A DNA stretch of 64,000 bases from Turicibacter sp. (GCA_009787345.1 WRGF01000221.1:1-64000), one strand, 5' to 3'; positions 25,431 through 33,982 are shown, counted from the first letter of the stretch. A program made the numbers and translations. Notes: generated from the sequence alone by a model not told the origin.

Positions 25431-26246
25431 ATGATGAGTAAATTACGAGTATTATTAGCAGACGACAATAAAGAATTGATTACGGTATTATCCGAGTATA
25501 TCTCATTGCAGGAAGATATGGAAGTCATCGAAGTGGCATCAAATGGAAATGAAGTCCTAAACACCCTTCGCAACCGTGAAGTTGACATCTTATTATTAGA
25601 TGTTGTTATGCCGGACTTGGACGGTGTCAGTGTATTGGAAGAATTAAAAGACAATGCTTCCATGTACAAGCGTCCGCGCCATATCATTATGTTTACTGCT
25701 TTTAACCAAGAAAAGATTATGATGCGCGCAGCTGAGTTAGGCGCTTCTTACTTCATCATGAAGCCGTTTGAAATCAACAAGATTGTCAAAATCATCCGCG
25801 ACATTAATTCCCGTTACGATGGGTCAGGCATCAGCCAGTCAACAGCGGCTAACATGTTTACTAGCCGTCCGGTCCAAAAAGAATTCGACCTTGAATCCGA
25901 AATCACTAATATCCTTCATGAGATGGGCGTTCCAGCACACATTAAAGGTTACCTGTACCTACGCGAGTCCATCAACATGGTTTACAATGATATCGAATTA
26001 TTAGGGTCGATCACGAAAGTCCTTTACCCGGATGTTGCTAAAAAATACAAAACAACAGCTTCCCGCGTAGAGCGGGCGATCCGCCATGCCATTGAAGTTG
26101 CTTGGAACCGTGGAAACATCGAAGCGATCTCTAACATCTTCGGCTACACAGTGAGTGTGACAAAATCCAAGCCGACCAACTCTGAGTTTATTGCCATGAT
26201 TGCTGATAAACTGCGCTTGGAGCACAAAAACAAAGTTGCATCTTAA
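25431..26246 (+). CDS. spo0A: Sporulation master regulator Spo0A
   Basis: Response regulator of 271 residues. The receiver domain shows the acidic pocket LLADDNKE near residue 10, the phosphorylation aspartate in [14 protein letters not shown] near 56, the threonine in MFTAFN near 88 and the lysine in FIMKPFE near 108. The C-terminal effector domain has the conserved [19 protein letters not shown] and the recognition-helix segment [18 protein letters not shown]. Start could be ATG 25431 or 25434; the second has better spacing from GGGGGC. No kinase gene nearby. A perfect terminator follows. Confidence 0.98.
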   Translation: MMSKLRVLLADDNKELITVLSEYISLQEDMEVIEVASNGNEVLNTLRNREVDILLLDVVMPDLDGVSVLEELKDNASMYKRPRHIIMFTAFNQEKIMMRAAELGASYFIMKPFEINKIVKIIRDINSRYDGSGISQSTAANMFTSRPVQKEFDLESEITNILHEMGVPAHIKGYLYLRESINMVYNDIELLGSITKVLYPDVAKKYKTTASRVERAIRHAIEVAWNRGNIEAISNIFGYTVSVTKSKPTNSEFIAMIADKLRLEHKNKVAS

Positions 26247-26260
26247 GGAAAAAGAAACGG

Positions 26261-26299
26261 GCAGGCCTTTCCAAGCTGATTTGGGAAGGCCTGCTTTTT
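26261..26299 (+). terminator. spo0A terminator
   Basis: 14-bp stem, arms 26261-26274 and 26281-26294, loop of six, then TTTTTA. Confidence 0.9.
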
Positions 26300-26335
26300 A
26301 ATAGAGTCATATGAATGGGCTTGGAGGTGCACGGC

Positions 26336-26614
26336 TTGCTTAAGGGATTTGTTAAAATCAAATGGTCAGAAATCCCCCAATTTTTAGAGGATGGGGGAAG
26401 GACTTTAGTTCGGGCAGCTGATTTTGAACTGCGCGATGGCATAAAAAACGGGTCAAGAAGCTATGTTTTTATCCGGCATGAAACAAGGGAAGTTTTTTTA
26501 ATCCCTGGCGAAACCGCCCAAAAAATTGCCCATTCCTATGCGGTTTTACCGGATTACTTATGGGCACTCCAGGTATTACAGGTACTTGACGACCAAATCA
26601 GGGAAAATATCTAA
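26336..26614 (+). CDS. Small hypothetical protein
   Basis: A 92-residue soluble protein beginning MLKGFVKIKWSEIPQFLEDG, with GRTLVRAADFELRDG in the middle and an aliphatic C-terminus. TTG 26336 is favoured because GGAGGTG lies six bases upstream; an ATG at 26315 in frame precedes that ribosome site. No family recognised. It stands between the spo0A terminator and its own terminator. Confidence 0.6.
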   Translation: MLKGFVKIKWSEIPQFLEDGGRTLVRAADFELRDGIKNGSRSYVFIRHETREVFLIPGETAQKIAHSYAVLPDYLWALQVLQVLDDQIRENI

Positions 26615-26621
26615 AAAATAG

Positions 26622-26656
26622 AGGACAGGGACCATCATAATCCCCGTTCTTTTTTT
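26622..26656 (+). terminator. Rho-independent terminator
   Basis: AGGACAGGGA (26622-26631) pairs imperfectly with TCCCCGTTCT (26641-26650), followed by seven T. Confidence 0.65.
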
Positions 26657-26699
26657 CATATCTTGATGAAAAGGGATAAAATTTTGGGGGTGTTTGGGA

Positions 26700-27374
26700 A
26701 TGTCGGTTTGGGATGTGTTGCTAAGGGTAATCCTTGCGACCCTGATGTCGGGGGTCATTGGCTATGAAAGGGAGCATAAAAACCGTCCAGCAGGGGTTAA
26801 GACCCATATCTTAGTTTGTTTGGGGGCAGCAAGCTTCGCCATTTTAGAGCGGTTGCTGGTCGTTGAAATGATGGGCATGGAAGAAGGGGCTGTTACCTTC
26901 AACTTTGGCCGCTTAGTGGCCCAGGTCATAAGCGGCATTGGTTTTTTAGGGGCGGGGACGATTGTAATCACCAAACATAATATTCAGGGCCTTACAACAG
27001 CGGCCTCAGTCTGGATTGTCGCCTGCTTAGGCATCGTCATCGGCTATGGGGTTTACATCCTTGCCCTCCCGCTGTTTTTGACAATCATGGTGACTTTGGT
27101 CATTTTGAAGAAATTTATCCGCATTGGCACCGTCAAAAAAATGGAAATCAAATATAGGCACCGCATTGAAACCAAGGAATTTTTAGCAGATTACTTTCAG
27201 GAACGCAACATCATCATTAAAGACCTGGATTTTTCCGTGGAAATGACGGAAGCTGGAAATATTTATACCGAAGTATATACCATTGATTTGCTCCATGAAA
27301 TCAGCTATTTAAGTATTATTGATGATTTGTCGCGGTATAACAATGTGCTGCTGATCCGTTGCATTACCGTTTAA
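26700..27374 (+). CDS. MgtC/SapB family membrane protein
   Basis: A 224-residue protein with the MgtC membrane domain: LMSGVIGYEREHKNRPAGVKT near residue 18 (the conserved GxERE..RPAG motif), LVCLGAASF, GIGFLGAGTIVIT near 85 and GLTTAASVWIVACLGI near 100, then a cytoplasmic C-terminal ACT-like region from about 145. Members affect magnesium and phosphate homeostasis; some bind c-di-AMP or ATPases. ATG 26700 follows GGGGGTG by seven bases. Confidence 0.9.
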   Translation: MSVWDVLLRVILATLMSGVIGYEREHKNRPAGVKTHILVCLGAASFAILERLLVVEMMGMEEGAVTFNFGRLVAQVISGIGFLGAGTIVITKHNIQGLTTAASVWIVACLGIVIGYGVYILALPLFLTIMVTLVILKKFIRIGTVKKMEIKYRHRIETKEFLADYFQERNIIIKDLDFSVEMTEAGNIYTEVYTIDLLHEISYLSIIDDLSRYNNVLLIRCITV

Positions 27375-27476
27375 TGAGGCTTCGGGCTGGGCAAGGTTTC
27401 TCCTCGGGGAGCTTGTTCCATTTCAACTTTTCGAGAAACCGGGTTGCTAGACACTTGTATGAGGGGAGGCGTTGCC

Positions 27477-27782
27477 ATGAATAAAAAAGATACGCTTTTG
27501 GGCCTGGCCCTGGTGTTTTTAGGCATCGGCTTTTTGGGGGATACCCTGGGGAACTGGCGCCTGGATTGGTTTTTGCAAAGCTGGTGGGTCCTTTTCATCT
27601 TGGTCCCAGGCATTGCCAATATGAGGGATTATGGTCTAAGGCGTGGGAATCTCATCGGTTTTTCAGTGGGGATCACCTTGCTTTTGGTCAGTTGGTTCCC
27701 AGCATTTCGCCCATTTTCCGTTTCTTACTTATTAGTGGTCATGGGGGTTATCGTTTTTTTTGTCCCGGGGGAAAAAAATTGA
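27477..27782 (+). CDS. Small membrane protein, LiaI/LiaF-TM-like (DUF5668 type)
   Basis: A 101-residue protein of almost only membrane helices: LLGLALVFLGIGFLGDTLG, WWVLFILVPGIANM, then two further hydrophobic stretches. The GxxLIxLGxxFLxD-like pattern resembles the membrane segment of LiaF and DUF5668 proteins, which occur with envelope-stress systems. ATG 27477 lies seven bases after GAGGGGAGG. The 100-base leader contains GGTTTCTC (27395-27402) complementary to GAGAAACC (27433-27440). Family call is tentative. Confidence 0.68.
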   Translation: MNKKDTLLGLALVFLGIGFLGDTLGNWRLDWFLQSWWVLFILVPGIANMRDYGLRRGNLIGFSVGITLLLVSWFPAFRPFSVSYLLVVMGVIVFFVPGEKN

Positions 27783-27850
27783 CTTCTTTTTTCGTTTAAG
27801 GCATTTCCTTTTGACCATAATAATTTAAAGTTGAAAGGAGGCTTTTCGCG

Positions 27851-28558
27851 TTGGACCTTACCAGTTTTAAATCCCTAAATCCTTGCAGCAAAAGCCAGGT
27901 CAGCCAATCAATGGAAGGTGCGGCAAAAAAAATTGAGGTTTATGTCGACGGGATCGAACCCCAACTGTTCAATCGTTTGAAGCTGCCATCTTGGATTCCT
28001 ATCCATTTAACCATCTCAGCAAAATCACAGGAGCTGAATGGTGAAGGCTTCGTGGCTTTTTGTCAAAAGGTCCTTTATGAATCCATGAATATTTGTGTGG
28101 ACGAAAAAGTCCAACGCCTTGTTTCTTTTGGACGGCGCACATGCCGTGTGGCCATTGCCTTATGCACACTGGTATTAATCTTTTTTCCGATGTCAGTCCT
28201 CCTAAAATCCGGACTTTATTTTTTAATCAGCTTGGTCAGCTGGGTGATGTATCAGCTTTATCAGTACCAGGTTAAAGTGGAGGTCAGTGAAATTAAGCGA
28301 AAAACCCAGTTTAAAATATTAGATGACCTGGAACTTTCCAACCTTCCGGCTTTATATATCATTGATGATGAGAAGATATTCATGGGAAAAAATATTTGGG
28401 ACAGCGAAAACAAAGAGGCGTTTTTTGAAGTGTCCTCATTTGAAGAAGGGGTTGCTTTGAAGCTGATTTACAGGGAATACGCCAATTCCCAACCTGTAGT
28501 TGAGGAAGAGGATATACTTGCCAAATACTTGCAGGCAACTGGGCTAGGTTCCTATTGA
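27851..28558 (+). CDS. Membrane protein of unknown function
   Basis: A 235-residue protein: a soluble N-terminal region (residues 1-90), two close membrane helices around 96-140 (VAIALCTLVLIFFPMSVLL and GLYFLISLVSWVMYQLY) and a soluble acidic C-terminal region. The start is TTG 27851, supported by AAAGGAGG nine bases upstream. No family recognised. It ends at a two-layered bidirectional terminator. Confidence 0.68.
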   Translation: MDLTSFKSLNPCSKSQVSQSMEGAAKKIEVYVDGIEPQLFNRLKLPSWIPIHLTISAKSQELNGEGFVAFCQKVLYESMNICVDEKVQRLVSFGRRTCRVAIALCTLVLIFFPMSVLLKSGLYFLISLVSWVMYQLYQYQVKVEVSEIKRKTQFKILDDLELSNLPALYIIDDEKIFMGKNIWDSENKEAFFEVSSFEEGVALKLIYREYANSQPVVEEEDILAKYLQATGLGSY

Positions 28559-28559
28559 C

Positions 28560-28616
28560 CACTCCCAAAAAGAACAGGGTTGACGCCAGTCGTCAGCCCT
28601 GTTTTTTTTGGGAGTG
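28560..28616. terminator. Bidirectional terminator with nested stems
   Basis: Inner stem ACAGGGTTGAC (28574-28584) with GTCAGCCCTGT (28592-28602) and eight T; outer CACTCCC with GGGAGTG. Serves the plus-strand gene and the convergent minus-strand pair. Confidence 0.85.
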
Positions 28617-28624
28617 ATTATATT

Positions 28625-29371
28625 TTAGGGGGTGTCAGCTGGTATTCTCCCGTTTTCAGTCGATTTTGCCAGCCGTGCCAATTCTTCCATGAAGTCAAAA
28701 AATATAGCCAGGCTTTTTAGGTGTGGGCTTTGGGCCGTGCGTGATTTTAACTGGTCCAAATACCCTGGGCTAAAGACGATGGGGGCTGGTTTTGACTTAT
28801 TATAATGGTAGCCGCTTTCCTTTAGCATGGCCCGTAAGTACCGCTCGTGGTAAAGGGACGCTGTCTGGGTGCCGGCAAGGGGGTTGTTGGGCATCAACTC
28901 AGGGTCTAGGCGCTTGACGTTGTAATGTTGCCCGAATGGCATAAATAACTTGCTGTACGGGATAGGGTAAAGGGCTTGGTTGCCTAAGAGCCAGGATTCA
29001 AAGCAGATGTTTTGGATAAAGACGTAGTAAGGGATAGCCAGGGGAATCCGGTAATTCCTTATTTTTTGTTTGACCTTGTCTTTTCTTGATTGGCTATCTT
29101 CACCGTCACCATCTAAAAAAATCAGGAAATAATCGAAGCAACCTTTTTCATTGATGGTTTCAATGGTGGCCCCAAGCACATTTTTTTCGGGGGACTCGGG
29201 GTTGGTCCCTAATATGCGGGGATAGCCGTAGCCGCTGAATACAATGTAAGAATTTTCCCTGACGCTGGCGACATCCCTGGCACGTTTCATAAAGGGAAGG
29301 AGCATCCCGATCCATTCACCTATGATTTTGTGGCCGGACTTTCCATCTTCCACTAGGATGTAAAGGTTCAT
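28625..29371 (-). CDS. TOPRIM-like protein paired with an ABC-type ATPase
   Basis: A 248-residue protein with TOPRIM-like signatures: the glutamate at the end of the first strand (NLYILVEDG, E8) and a DxD motif after a hydrophobic strand (YFLIFLDGDGEDS, D87 and D89). Later conserved-looking elements are IQNICFESWLLGNQALYP near 120 and LYHERYLRAML near 175, similar in layout to DUF4276/DUF4435 and RloB-type partners. Three bases after the ATPase gene, with GGGGAGG upstream of ATG 29371, so an operon. Pairs of this kind include PARIS (AriA/AriB) and RloAB-like anti-phage modules; this one is shorter than AriB. Function inferred, nuclease activity unproven. Confidence 0.65.
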   Translation of the reverse strand: MNLYILVEDGKSGHKIIGEWIGMLLPFMKRARDVASVRENSYIVFSGYGYPRILGTNPESPEKNVLGATIETINEKGCFDYFLIFLDGDGEDSQSRKDKVKQKIRNYRIPLAIPYYVFIQNICFESWLLGNQALYPIPYSKLFMPFGQHYNVKRLDPELMPNNPLAGTQTASLYHERYLRAMLKESGYHYNKSKPAPIVFSPGYLDQLKSRTAQSPHLKSLAIFFDFMEELARLAKSTENGRIPADTP

Positions 29372-29372
29372 C

Positions 29373-30218
29373 TTAGGAGTCCTCCCCTTGGTGCAACCCG
29401 TTTTGCAGCTCGAAGAAGGCGTCATACCGGGTTTGCCCAATCCCCATTTCAGCAGCTGTCTTTGTCTTGACCAGGTTGTTTTTTCGGCTGGTGATCAACC
29501 AGTTATTTGGCGGTATGTTATTGATGACATAAGGATGGTGGCTGCTTAAGATGAGCTGGACATCATCACGCGCCAGCATTTCTTCCAATAAGACACCCAG
29601 GCAATTGGGACCCAAGCCATTTTCAAATTCATCGATCAGCAGGACACTTCCGCTGGGGGCCGATATCAACTCTTTCAAATAAGCAAAAGTTTTTAGCATC
29701 CCATCCGACATCTGACCGGGGTAGAGCCATTGCCCTTGCTTGAAACAGAGACGGTCGAAATGGACGTCAGTCACATCTTCGAAAATATAGCAATAAATGT
29801 TCCTGATTTCCTCTAGTTGCCCAGGCGGGGGGACTTTTTGCAAAAAACCGATGTCTTGGCGGATTTCCATGGTGTTTTTGGCGAAAAATAAATACGGCTT
29901 ATCCGGCAGGCTCATCAAGGTTTCAGGCGGGACCAATTCGCCATTTAAGTAAAGCAAAGCCATTGTCGGCACATGGCCTTCGACGGTGGCTAAAAAACGG
30001 TAGTTTTTTTCTTCATGGGAAAATTCCATGCCAAATTCCCCGTCGGGAAGGTCAGGCTCCAAATGGCCGCACATCAGCAGGTACGTTTCATTCAGATAGG
30101 ATAGCAGCTGGCTCTTGCCGGCTCCGGAAAGCCCAACTAAAAGGGCGGGATTCTTGAACTTCACAGGCGCAATCGTCAGGCCTGTGCTGGTGGTAGCGTA
30201 AAAGGAATGTATTTTCAT
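29373..30218 (-). CDS. ABC/OLD-type AAA ATPase, putative defence module component
   Basis: A 281-residue ATPase of the RecF/AAA_15-21 type. Walker A GLSGAGKS at residues 29-36, a lid-like signature GQMSDGMLKTFAYLKEL near 165, Walker B VLLIDEFENGLG near 190 and the switch histidines SSHHPYVINN near 222. No transmembrane or helicase motifs. ATG 30218 is chosen because GGGGGC lies nine bases upstream and it begins the ATPase strand (MKIHSFYAT). It precedes the TOPRIM-like gene. Without the long coiled coil of SMC-like proteins, it fits the small ATPases of two-gene defence or DNA-surveillance systems. Confidence 0.75.
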   Translation of the reverse strand: MKIHSFYATTSTGLTIAPVKFKNPALLVGLSGAGKSQLLSYLNETYLLMCGHLEPDLPDGEFGMEFSHEEKNYRFLATVEGHVPTMALLYLNGELVPPETLMSLPDKPYLFFAKNTMEIRQDIGFLQKVPPPGQLEEIRNIYCYIFEDVTDVHFDRLCFKQGQWLYPGQMSDGMLKTFAYLKELISAPSGSVLLIDEFENGLGPNCLGVLLEEMLARDDVQLILSSHHPYVINNIPPNNWLITSRKNNLVKTKTAAEMGIGQTRYDAFFELQNGLHQGEDS

Positions 30219-30314
30219 GGCGTTAGCCCCCAAACATGATTGCTTAATATAGTGTATGTTTTTTTGGGGGGCTTGTTCGTTTTTAGGCATATAAAAAGGA
30301 TACGCAGGGGTATC

Positions 30315-31031
30315 CTAGTCTTCTTGATGGTCTTGATAGCGTTGATTGTCGATTTCACGGTACATCTTCATCCTGTCTTTGAACAAGTCGCCGTTGCTTG
30401 GCGGCGTGAAGGTGATGGCATTGGCACCGGCTTCGATGGTCTCGTTGATGGATGCGTCGGTGGGCCCGCCGGTTGCAATGATAGGCACTAAAGGATATTC
30501 ACTGCGGATCCGCTTGACGATGGCTGCTGTTTTGGCACCGCCGGAAACGTTGATGATGTCAGCCCCGGATTCAAGTTTCTCAGCAATGTCTGCAAATTCG
30601 GACACGATGGTGCAAATCACAGGGATGTCGATGCTTTCCTTGACATAACGGATGGTTTCAGATGGGGTGGGGGCATTGAGCACGACCCCGATGGCGCCCT
30701 GGAATTCGGCATGAAGGGCAATGTTCCCGCTCCTTGTCCCATGGGTCAGCCCGCCGCCAACGCCGCAAATGACCGGGATGTCGGATACCGTCAGGATCGC
30801 CTGTGTAATGGTTGGCTGTGGGGTGAAGGGGTAAACAGCAATGACGGCATCGGCATCTGTGTTTTTGATGATGGCCACGTCGGTGGTGAAAATAAAAGAT
30901 TTAAGCCGCTTGCCAAAAAAACGGATGCCACTGGCTTCCCTGATAATGCCAGGGACCCGCACAAAATTATTCCTTAGGTTCGTGGTAATCTCAGGTACTA
31001 CCTTTATCCGGTTTTTACTGGGTGTGTTCAT
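30315..31031 (-). CDS. TIM-barrel protein of unknown specificity
   Basis: A 238-residue (beta/alpha)8-type protein. Strand-loop motifs include ADAVIAVYPFTPQPTITQAI, VICGVGGGLTHGTRSGNIAL, AIGVVLNAPTP, ADIINVSGGAKTA and the phosphate-binding-like PIIATGGPTDASI near 195, which resemble phosphate-binding TIM barrels such as NanE or TrpF-like enzymes. Reaction unknown; members are often annotated loosely as hydrolases. AAGGGGGAC is the ribosome site. It stands alone on the minus strand between the ATPase pair and the glycosylase. Confidence 0.7.
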   Translation of the reverse strand: MNTPSKNRIKVVPEITTNLRNNFVRVPGIIREASGIRFFGKRLKSFIFTTDVAIIKNTDADAVIAVYPFTPQPTITQAILTVSDIPVICGVGGGLTHGTRSGNIALHAEFQGAIGVVLNAPTPSETIRYVKESIDIPVICTIVSEFADIAEKLESGADIINVSGGAKTAAIVKRIRSEYPLVPIIATGGPTDASINETIEAGANAITFTPPSNGDLFKDRMKMYREIDNQRYQDHQED

Positions 31032-31198
31032 GATTGTCCCCCTTTTTTTGTTGCCTTCCCCAAAAGGGATCAGGTGCTGTCCATACTTCTTTGATTATAA
31101 CGAAAATAGGCGGGGTTGTCTAGTCATATTTGGTTTTTGGCAGTTTTTTTAAGGGCCGGTCCAGGCATCCTTAAACTTAGCCAAAGGAGGCGAAGCAT

Positions 31199-31819
31199 AT
31201 GGATTTTATCAATAGCAGCACAGTGGAAACGGCTAAGGCGCTTTTGGGTAAAAAAATGGTTATGGAAGCAGATGGGGTAAGGCTTAGCGGCTGGATTGTA
31301 GAAACGGAAGCTTACCTTGGGCCGGAAGATTTGGCAGCCCACAGCTTCGGGATGAAAAAGACCCCAAGGCTCAGGTCCATGTATGAAGCGGGTGGGACGG
31401 TTTACGTCTATATGATCCATGGGCATCATAATGTGAACTTCATTACCAAGGAGGCCGGTTTCCCCCAAGGGGTGCTCATTCGCGCTATTGAACCCCACGA
31501 AGGGGTGGCTGTCATGGAGGCTAGGCGGGGAAGGTGCGGCTTTGAGGCAACCAATGGGCCTGGAAAGCTTTGCCAGGCGATGGGCATTGATAAATCACAT
31601 GATGGAAGCGTATTGGGTGAGGGGCCATTGAGCCTGGACTTCCCGGCGACTAAAATCCCTAGGGAAATTGCCGCATCTGCACGTATTGGGATACCCAATA
31701 AAGGGGAATGGACAGCGGCGCCGCTTCGTTTTTTTGTAAAAGGGAACCCATTTGTTTCCAGACAGCCAAAGCGGGACTGTGTTCCTGCCGAAGAAACATG
31801 GGATAGCGATGAGCGTTGA
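31199..31819 (+). CDS. mpg: 3-methyladenine DNA glycosylase (AAG/MPG type)
   Basis: Removes alkylated purines from DNA as first step of base-excision repair. The 206 residues show AKALLGKKMV, the catalytic-glutamate segment IVETEAYLGPEDLAAHSF near 33, YVYMIHGHHNVNFIT near 68 (family YxxYGxHxCxNV motif with the cysteine replaced), GVLIRAIEP and GPGKLCQAMGI near 120. AAAGGAGG sits eight bases before ATG 31199. Repair genes often accompany defence clusters, but the distance to the ATPase pair and opposite strand make a link uncertain. Confidence 0.92.
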   Translation: MDFINSSTVETAKALLGKKMVMEADGVRLSGWIVETEAYLGPEDLAAHSFGMKKTPRLRSMYEAGGTVYVYMIHGHHNVNFITKEAGFPQGVLIRAIEPHEGVAVMEARRGRCGFEATNGPGKLCQAMGIDKSHDGSVLGEGPLSLDFPATKIPREIAASARIGIPNKGEWTAAPLRFFVKGNPFVSRQPKRDCVPAEETWDSDER

Positions 31820-31888
31820 AATTTTTCAAAATTTCCAGTAGGTTGTATAAGGCAGCGGGCGGTGCCCCATAATACGTTAGGTGATAAC

Positions 31889-32599
31889 ATGAATAAACAA
31901 ATTGTATACATAGCTTATTTGATCGTTTTTTTCGTTATTTTCAATTTTTCTTATGGTTTTACCGACTGGATTGCTTCTTGGCAAATGTGGCATTGGTATA
32001 TGGTCATTTTGAGCGTTGTCTTTGTCGGGCTCATCTATGCCAAGCTTAAGCAAAATGAACGGAAAAACCGGTTATGGGCCCAGATTAGGGAAGCGGAAGA
32101 GATGCGGATGCAGCTTAGCCAGCTTTTGATTTTTGAACAATTGAACCACTTAGATGAAACCACATTTGATTATTTTTTGAAACAGGTTTTTGGGCTTAAG
32201 GGATTTGAGTCCATTGATGATGCCCCTGTTGGAAGTGGAATCGACCTTTTGATGTGGTCCAAAGGGGCCAAAGTGGCCCTGAAATGGTTTAAGACCGCAC
32301 CTCTTATGAGCCATATCTATAAAGATAAGGCTACCGCTGCTCAGGCGGGGGAAGCCGTGGGGATCAAACAGGTGCGGGAGGCATTCGGGGCTATGAAAGA
32401 TGCCGAAGTTGCGGCACAGCGGCTAATCGTCATCTCAACCGGGAGTTTCGATGAGGCTGCCACCCGATTTGCCAGCCGCAATGGGATAGAATTGATGGAT
32501 GGCGGGGATTTTTACGAATCCCTGGAAAACTTGCGGGAACCAGCCGGAAGCGAAGGGTATGATGGAATGGGAGAGGCCCCGTTTTTAGTAAACATTTAG
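31889..32599 (+). CDS. Membrane-anchored restriction-endonuclease-like (Mrr) protein
   Basis: A 236-residue protein with two N-terminal membrane helices (residues 4-22 and 33-52) followed by an Mrr_cat-like domain: LDETTFDYFLKQVFGLKGFE near 87, GSGIDLLMWSKGAKVALKWFK near 112, VGIKQVREAFGAMK near 150, RLIVISTGSFDEAATRFASR and GIELMDGGDFYESL. In Mrr enzymes the catalytic set is D...QxK; here the QxK position reads ALK, so the Q is lost and activity is doubtful. ATG 31889 follows TTAGGTGA. Followed by a small membrane protein 12 bases later. Confidence 0.75.
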   Translation: MNKQIVYIAYLIVFFVIFNFSYGFTDWIASWQMWHWYMVILSVVFVGLIYAKLKQNERKNRLWAQIREAEEMRMQLSQLLIFEQLNHLDETTFDYFLKQVFGLKGFESIDDAPVGSGIDLLMWSKGAKVALKWFKTAPLMSHIYKDKATAAQAGEAVGIKQVREAFGAMKDAEVAAQRLIVISTGSFDEAATRFASRNGIELMDGGDFYESLENLREPAGSEGYDGMGEAPFLVNI

Positions 32600-32611
32600 G
32601 AGGCATCGGTT

Positions 32612-32842
32612 ATGTTTTGGATTATGCTTGCAGCGGCTGCACTGTTGTTATTTATTACGGTTACCCTCTTTTCTGCGAAAAGAACCAGGGAAGGCGATAC
32701 CCATTTCCCTCCCCAAATACAGGCGTCTTATCACCTGGCAATGGAAGCTTCGGAGGAATTCATTGAACTAGACCGGTCGATTGAAGCCTATGAAAATGGC
32801 TCCATTAGAAGTGATCCCAACAGATTTGACGACGGGGAATGA
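32612..32842 (+). CDS. Small single-pass membrane protein
   Basis: A 76-residue protein with one N-terminal helix (MFWIMLAAAALLLFITVTLF) and a polar acidic tail. AGGAGG (32598-32603) overlaps the stop of the Mrr-like gene, so both are probably one operon. No family recognised. Confidence 0.68.
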   Translation: MFWIMLAAAALLLFITVTLFSAKRTREGDTHFPPQIQASYHLAMEASEEFIELDRSIEAYENGSIRSDPNRFDDGE

Positions 32843-32955
32843 ATTTTTGGATATACCTGATTGACCCTCCTATCCTAAACCTGCCAAAAACAGTCAGCTT
32901 TTTTGAACATTTTTGAGGCAGTTATGACTTACAATAGGGTAAGGGGGGATTTTTT

Positions 32956-33960
32956 ATGGACCAATTGATCCAAAATGATTTTAAGGGTGTTATTTCCATT
33001 GAGCAAAACCGCAAATGGATCTATAAACAGGCAAGCGGCGAAGCGGATTTAGCCAATGGCCGTCCCAATAAACTTGAAACTAAATTCCCCATCGCATCAG
33101 CAAGCCAGATTTTTACTGCTGTGGGGATATTGAAATTGGTAGAACAAAAAAAAATATCCTTAAATGATAAGGTGAGGGACATCTTGGAGCAAAATTTAGG
33201 GAATGTCGATCCTGGGGTGAATATTCGCCACTTGCTCACACATACCTCAGGAATTGGCGATTACCGTGAGGAAGTGCCGAGAAAACAGCGGTCCTTGGTG
33301 GCCAACCATCAGCAAATGTCTTATGCCTTTTTAAGGAACCACGTTGATTTTTTACCTCTTTTCATCCATAAACCCATGCAATCCCAGCCAGGGTCAAAAT
33401 TTATCCATTCGCACTCAGGGTACATCCTGCTGGGATTGGTCATTGAAACGGTGTCCGGGATGCCATTTGAGCAATTTATTGAGAAGGTGGTTTTTGGGCC
33501 TGCGGGGATGATAGGAACCGGTTTTTACGCTTTGGATAAATTACCGCCATCTTGCGCGACGGGTTATTGCTTTGACAGCCAAACAGGCGAATACTATGCC
33601 AATATATTTTGTGTAGAAGTAAAAGGCAATAGTGCAGGCGGTGCTTATACGACGGCATCAGACCTAGAAAACTTCTGGCTGGCTTTAAAAGATGGGGCTT
33701 TGGTCGGGAAGCCTTGGGTTAGGGAAATGCTGAACCCAAAAGTACCCGCAGGGGTATCGGCTTATAGCTATGGGCTGTGGCTACAAGAAGTGTGCAATGA
33801 TGAAGGGGAATACATGCCTTATATCAAGGGCAACCAGCCAGGGGTTGCTTTCATTAGTTCCTTGGACAAGCTAAAGGGCCGTTCCATTACCCTTTTGTCC
33901 AATTACGCTTCGGATGTTGAAGGGCTTCACCGCAAACTCTACGCCCAACTTACCCAATAA
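32956..33960 (+). CDS. Serine-hydrolase-fold (beta-lactamase class C-like) protein lacking catalytic residues
   Basis: A 334-residue protein with the class C beta-lactamase/esterase fold: FPIASASQIFTAVGILKLVE near residue 45, NIRHLLTHTSGIGDY near 90, HSHSGYILLGLVIE near 151 and GNSAGGAYTTASDLENFW near 220. The catalytic SxxK reads S48-A-S-Q51, without lysine, and the second motif YxN reads H151-S-H153, without tyrosine. Thus hydrolase activity is unlikely; a binding role is inferred. No signal peptide, so cytoplasmic. AAGGGGGG lies eight bases upstream of the ATG. Terminator follows. Confidence 0.82.
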   Translation: MDQLIQNDFKGVISIEQNRKWIYKQASGEADLANGRPNKLETKFPIASASQIFTAVGILKLVEQKKISLNDKVRDILEQNLGNVDPGVNIRHLLTHTSGIGDYREEVPRKQRSLVANHQQMSYAFLRNHVDFLPLFIHKPMQSQPGSKFIHSHSGYILLGLVIETVSGMPFEQFIEKVVFGPAGMIGTGFYALDKLPPSCATGYCFDSQTGEYYANIFCVEVKGNSAGGAYTTASDLENFWLALKDGALVGKPWVREMLNPKVPAGVSAYSYGLWLQEVCNDEGEYMPYIKGNQPGVAFISSLDKLKGRSITLLSNYASDVEGLHRKLYAQLTQ

Positions 33961-33982
33961 GATATTTTTATCAAAAAACGGG

